DNA of 6,564 bases from JAKORR01 sp964608495 (GTDB taxonomy: Bacteria > Armatimonadota > Zipacnadia > Zipacnadales > FEN-943), in NCBI GenBank assembly GCA_964608495.1, contig CAZSOQ010000275.1, positions 1 to 6,564 on the forward strand, given 5' to 3'. Under the pieces are notes generated by a model. It was not told where the DNA came from, searched no databases, and worked only from the letters and a program-made list of their open reading frames with translations. Position numbers and translations under genes: made by a program. Of the stretch, positions 5,929 through 6,564 are shown piece by piece (the stretch's first letter is position 1; every line of letters starts with the position of its first letter).

Positions 5929-6387
5929 TCAGGGCGCGGAGTCCGGGCCGAACCAGAGGGCGCTCTCGCGTTCGGCTGCCTCGGGGGAGTCCGCCGTGTG
6001 GATGAGGTTGCGGATGGCACGGCCCTGGGCCAGCGCGCGTTCCTGGGAATCGTCGCCCAGGTCGCCGCGGATGGTGCCGGGGGCACATTCCGAGGGGGAG
6101 GGCCGGTCGCCCGCCACCTCGCGGACCAGACCGACGGCCTCGGGGCCCTCCCAGACCATCGGGACGACCGGGCCCTCGCAGGTGTACTCGAGCAGCCATT
6201 CGCGGACCTGCTCACCGTACTTGCGCGCGATCTCCTCGCCGTACTGCTTCCCGGCGAGCGCGCGGGAAGCGTGGAGCATGCGCAGGGCAACCAGCCGCAG
6301 GCCGCGGCTCTCCAGGCGCTTGATGATCTCGCCGACAAGGCGGCGCTCCACGGCGTCGGGCTTCAGCATCGCGAAGGTGCGTCCCAT
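5929..6387 (-). CDS. ndk: Nucleoside diphosphate kinase
   Basis: Transfers the gamma phosphate from ATP to other (d)NDPs through a phospho-histidine, balancing nucleotide pools in the cytoplasm. The 152 residues include the N-terminal TFAMLKPDAV (K9), GPVVPMVWEG at 72-81, APGTIRGD at 102-109, and RNLIHTADS at 126-134 with catalytic H130, then AERESALWF. Start: ATG 6387 follows GGAGGAG at 6398-6404 by 10 nt and gives the standard family N-terminus; the frame extends to 6432, but a start there would overlap the -10 box. The family is usually 135-145 residues. Here ~10 residues are inserted between GTIRGD and RN, and ~5 are missing from the usual YAEHKGKPFF segment. It is the first gene after the only clear promoter in the window. 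Identification is very secure. Confidence 0.96.
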   Translation of the reverse strand: MGRTFAMLKPDAVERRLVGEIIKRLESRGLRLVALRMLHASRALAGKQYGEEIARKYGEQVREWLLEYTCEGPVVPMVWEGPEAVGLVREVAGDRPSPSECAPGTIRGDLGDDSQERALAQGRAIRNLIHTADSPEAAERESALWFGPDSAP

Positions 6388-6397
6388 AGGGTCCCTA

Positions 6398-6404
6398 CTC
6401 CTCC
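6398..6404 (-). promoter_or_regulatory. Ribosome binding site of ndk
   Basis: GGAGGAG on the minus strand with a 10-nt spacer to ATG 6387. It shows that the frame's 15-codon upstream extension is not translated. Confidence 0.7.
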
Positions 6405-6431
6405 GATCAAGGCTGTCGGCGGGCTTGCGCA

Positions 6432-6440
6432 ATTATACCA
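6432..6440 (-). promoter_or_regulatory. Extended -10 promoter for ndk
   Basis: TGGTATAAT on the minus strand: a consensus TATAAT at 6432-6437 preceded by the TGn extended element at 6438-6440, in the only AT-rich patch of a very GC-rich leader. The -35 position (6455-6460 at 17-nt spacing) reads CCCAGG, so there is no -35 box, as is typical of extended -10 promoters. The expected start is an A near 6425-6426, giving a leader of about 38 nt containing the ribosome site. It is read by the housekeeping sigma factor if bacterial rules hold. Confidence 0.7.
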
Positions 6441-6564
6441 CCGGGAAGTGGCGACCTGGGGGCTTGACCACCGCGCCCCGCGGGAGTGGAAGGTAAGGGC
6501 GCCGGCGTCCCGAAGTCGCGGCCGGTCATGGGATAGGGCGTACCGGGGACGGGAGGTGGAAGGG
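6441..6564. other. Non-coding upstream region with an imperfect direct repeat
   Basis: No supported gene. The motif CGGGAGTGGAAGG at 6481-6493 recurs with one extra G as CGGGAGGTGGAAGGG at 6550-6564, about 69 nt apart. CCCGCGGG at 6477-6484 is a perfect palindrome. These may be regulatory sites upstream of the ndk promoter, or chance in purine-rich GC sequence. The right edge cuts the second copy's context. Confidence 0.3.

Noticed and set aside
5823..6338. N-terminal extension of the short paralogue's frame into ndk
   Set aside because: The extension is Arg/Ser-rich out-of-frame ndk sequence. The ribosome site at 5831-5838 and the signal peptide put the true start at 5822.
6464..6469. TTGACC on the plus strand as a -35 box for a divergent gene
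   Set aside because: No -10-like hexamer 16-18 nt downstream and no plus-strand gene to serve.

Overview
The window is about two-thirds G+C and is densely packed with genes on one strand. I find five protein genes, all on the minus strand and so read from high to low coordinates. I see no rRNA, tRNA, CRISPR array, transposase or phage gene. Consensus GGAGG-type ribosome binding sites, Sec signal peptides, an ordinary bacterial extended -10 box and high G+C indicate a bacterium. Large secreted TIM-barrel proteins of the DUF6259 kind are, from memory, commonest in poorly cultured groups such as Armatimonadota and Planctomycetota. That placement is weak.

Layout in order of transcription: (1) 6388-6564 is a non-coding leader with one clear promoter, an extended -10 TGGTATAAT. 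(2) 5929-6387 is ndk, nucleoside diphosphate kinase. (3) 5400-5822 encodes a 140-residue secreted protein. (4) 4345-5325 encodes a 326-residue secreted protein that is a paralogue of (3). (5) 3001-4161 is an iron-type (group III) alcohol dehydrogenase. (6) From 2970 off the left edge runs a secreted multidomain glycosidase-like protein of at least 990 residues, with no frame break in the visible part.

The best finding is the adjacent paralogous pair. The short protein aligns without gaps to the first ~84 residues of the long one, then jumps to the long protein's motif at residue 264. It therefore looks like the long protein with about 178 residues removed from the middle. Both keep a signal peptide, a carboxypeptidase-regulatory/Cna-B-like beta-sandwich, an LAKD-[IL]-G-[IV]-V motif and a proline-rich tail.

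Other points: the dehydrogenase has Gln where most relatives have the first metal-binding His; the kinase has a shortened loop and an insertion; and each of the four complete genes is followed by a GC-rich hairpin without a U-tract. A 1462-codon open frame on the plus strand is an artefact, because three sense genes share one register and avoid TTA, CTA and TCA codons. How the genes work together is not evident. The kinase is housekeeping; the dehydrogenase and the exported glycosidase-like protein, 30 bases apart, could act in carbohydrate or alcohol use. I do not see a recognisable defence, biosynthetic or mobile system.
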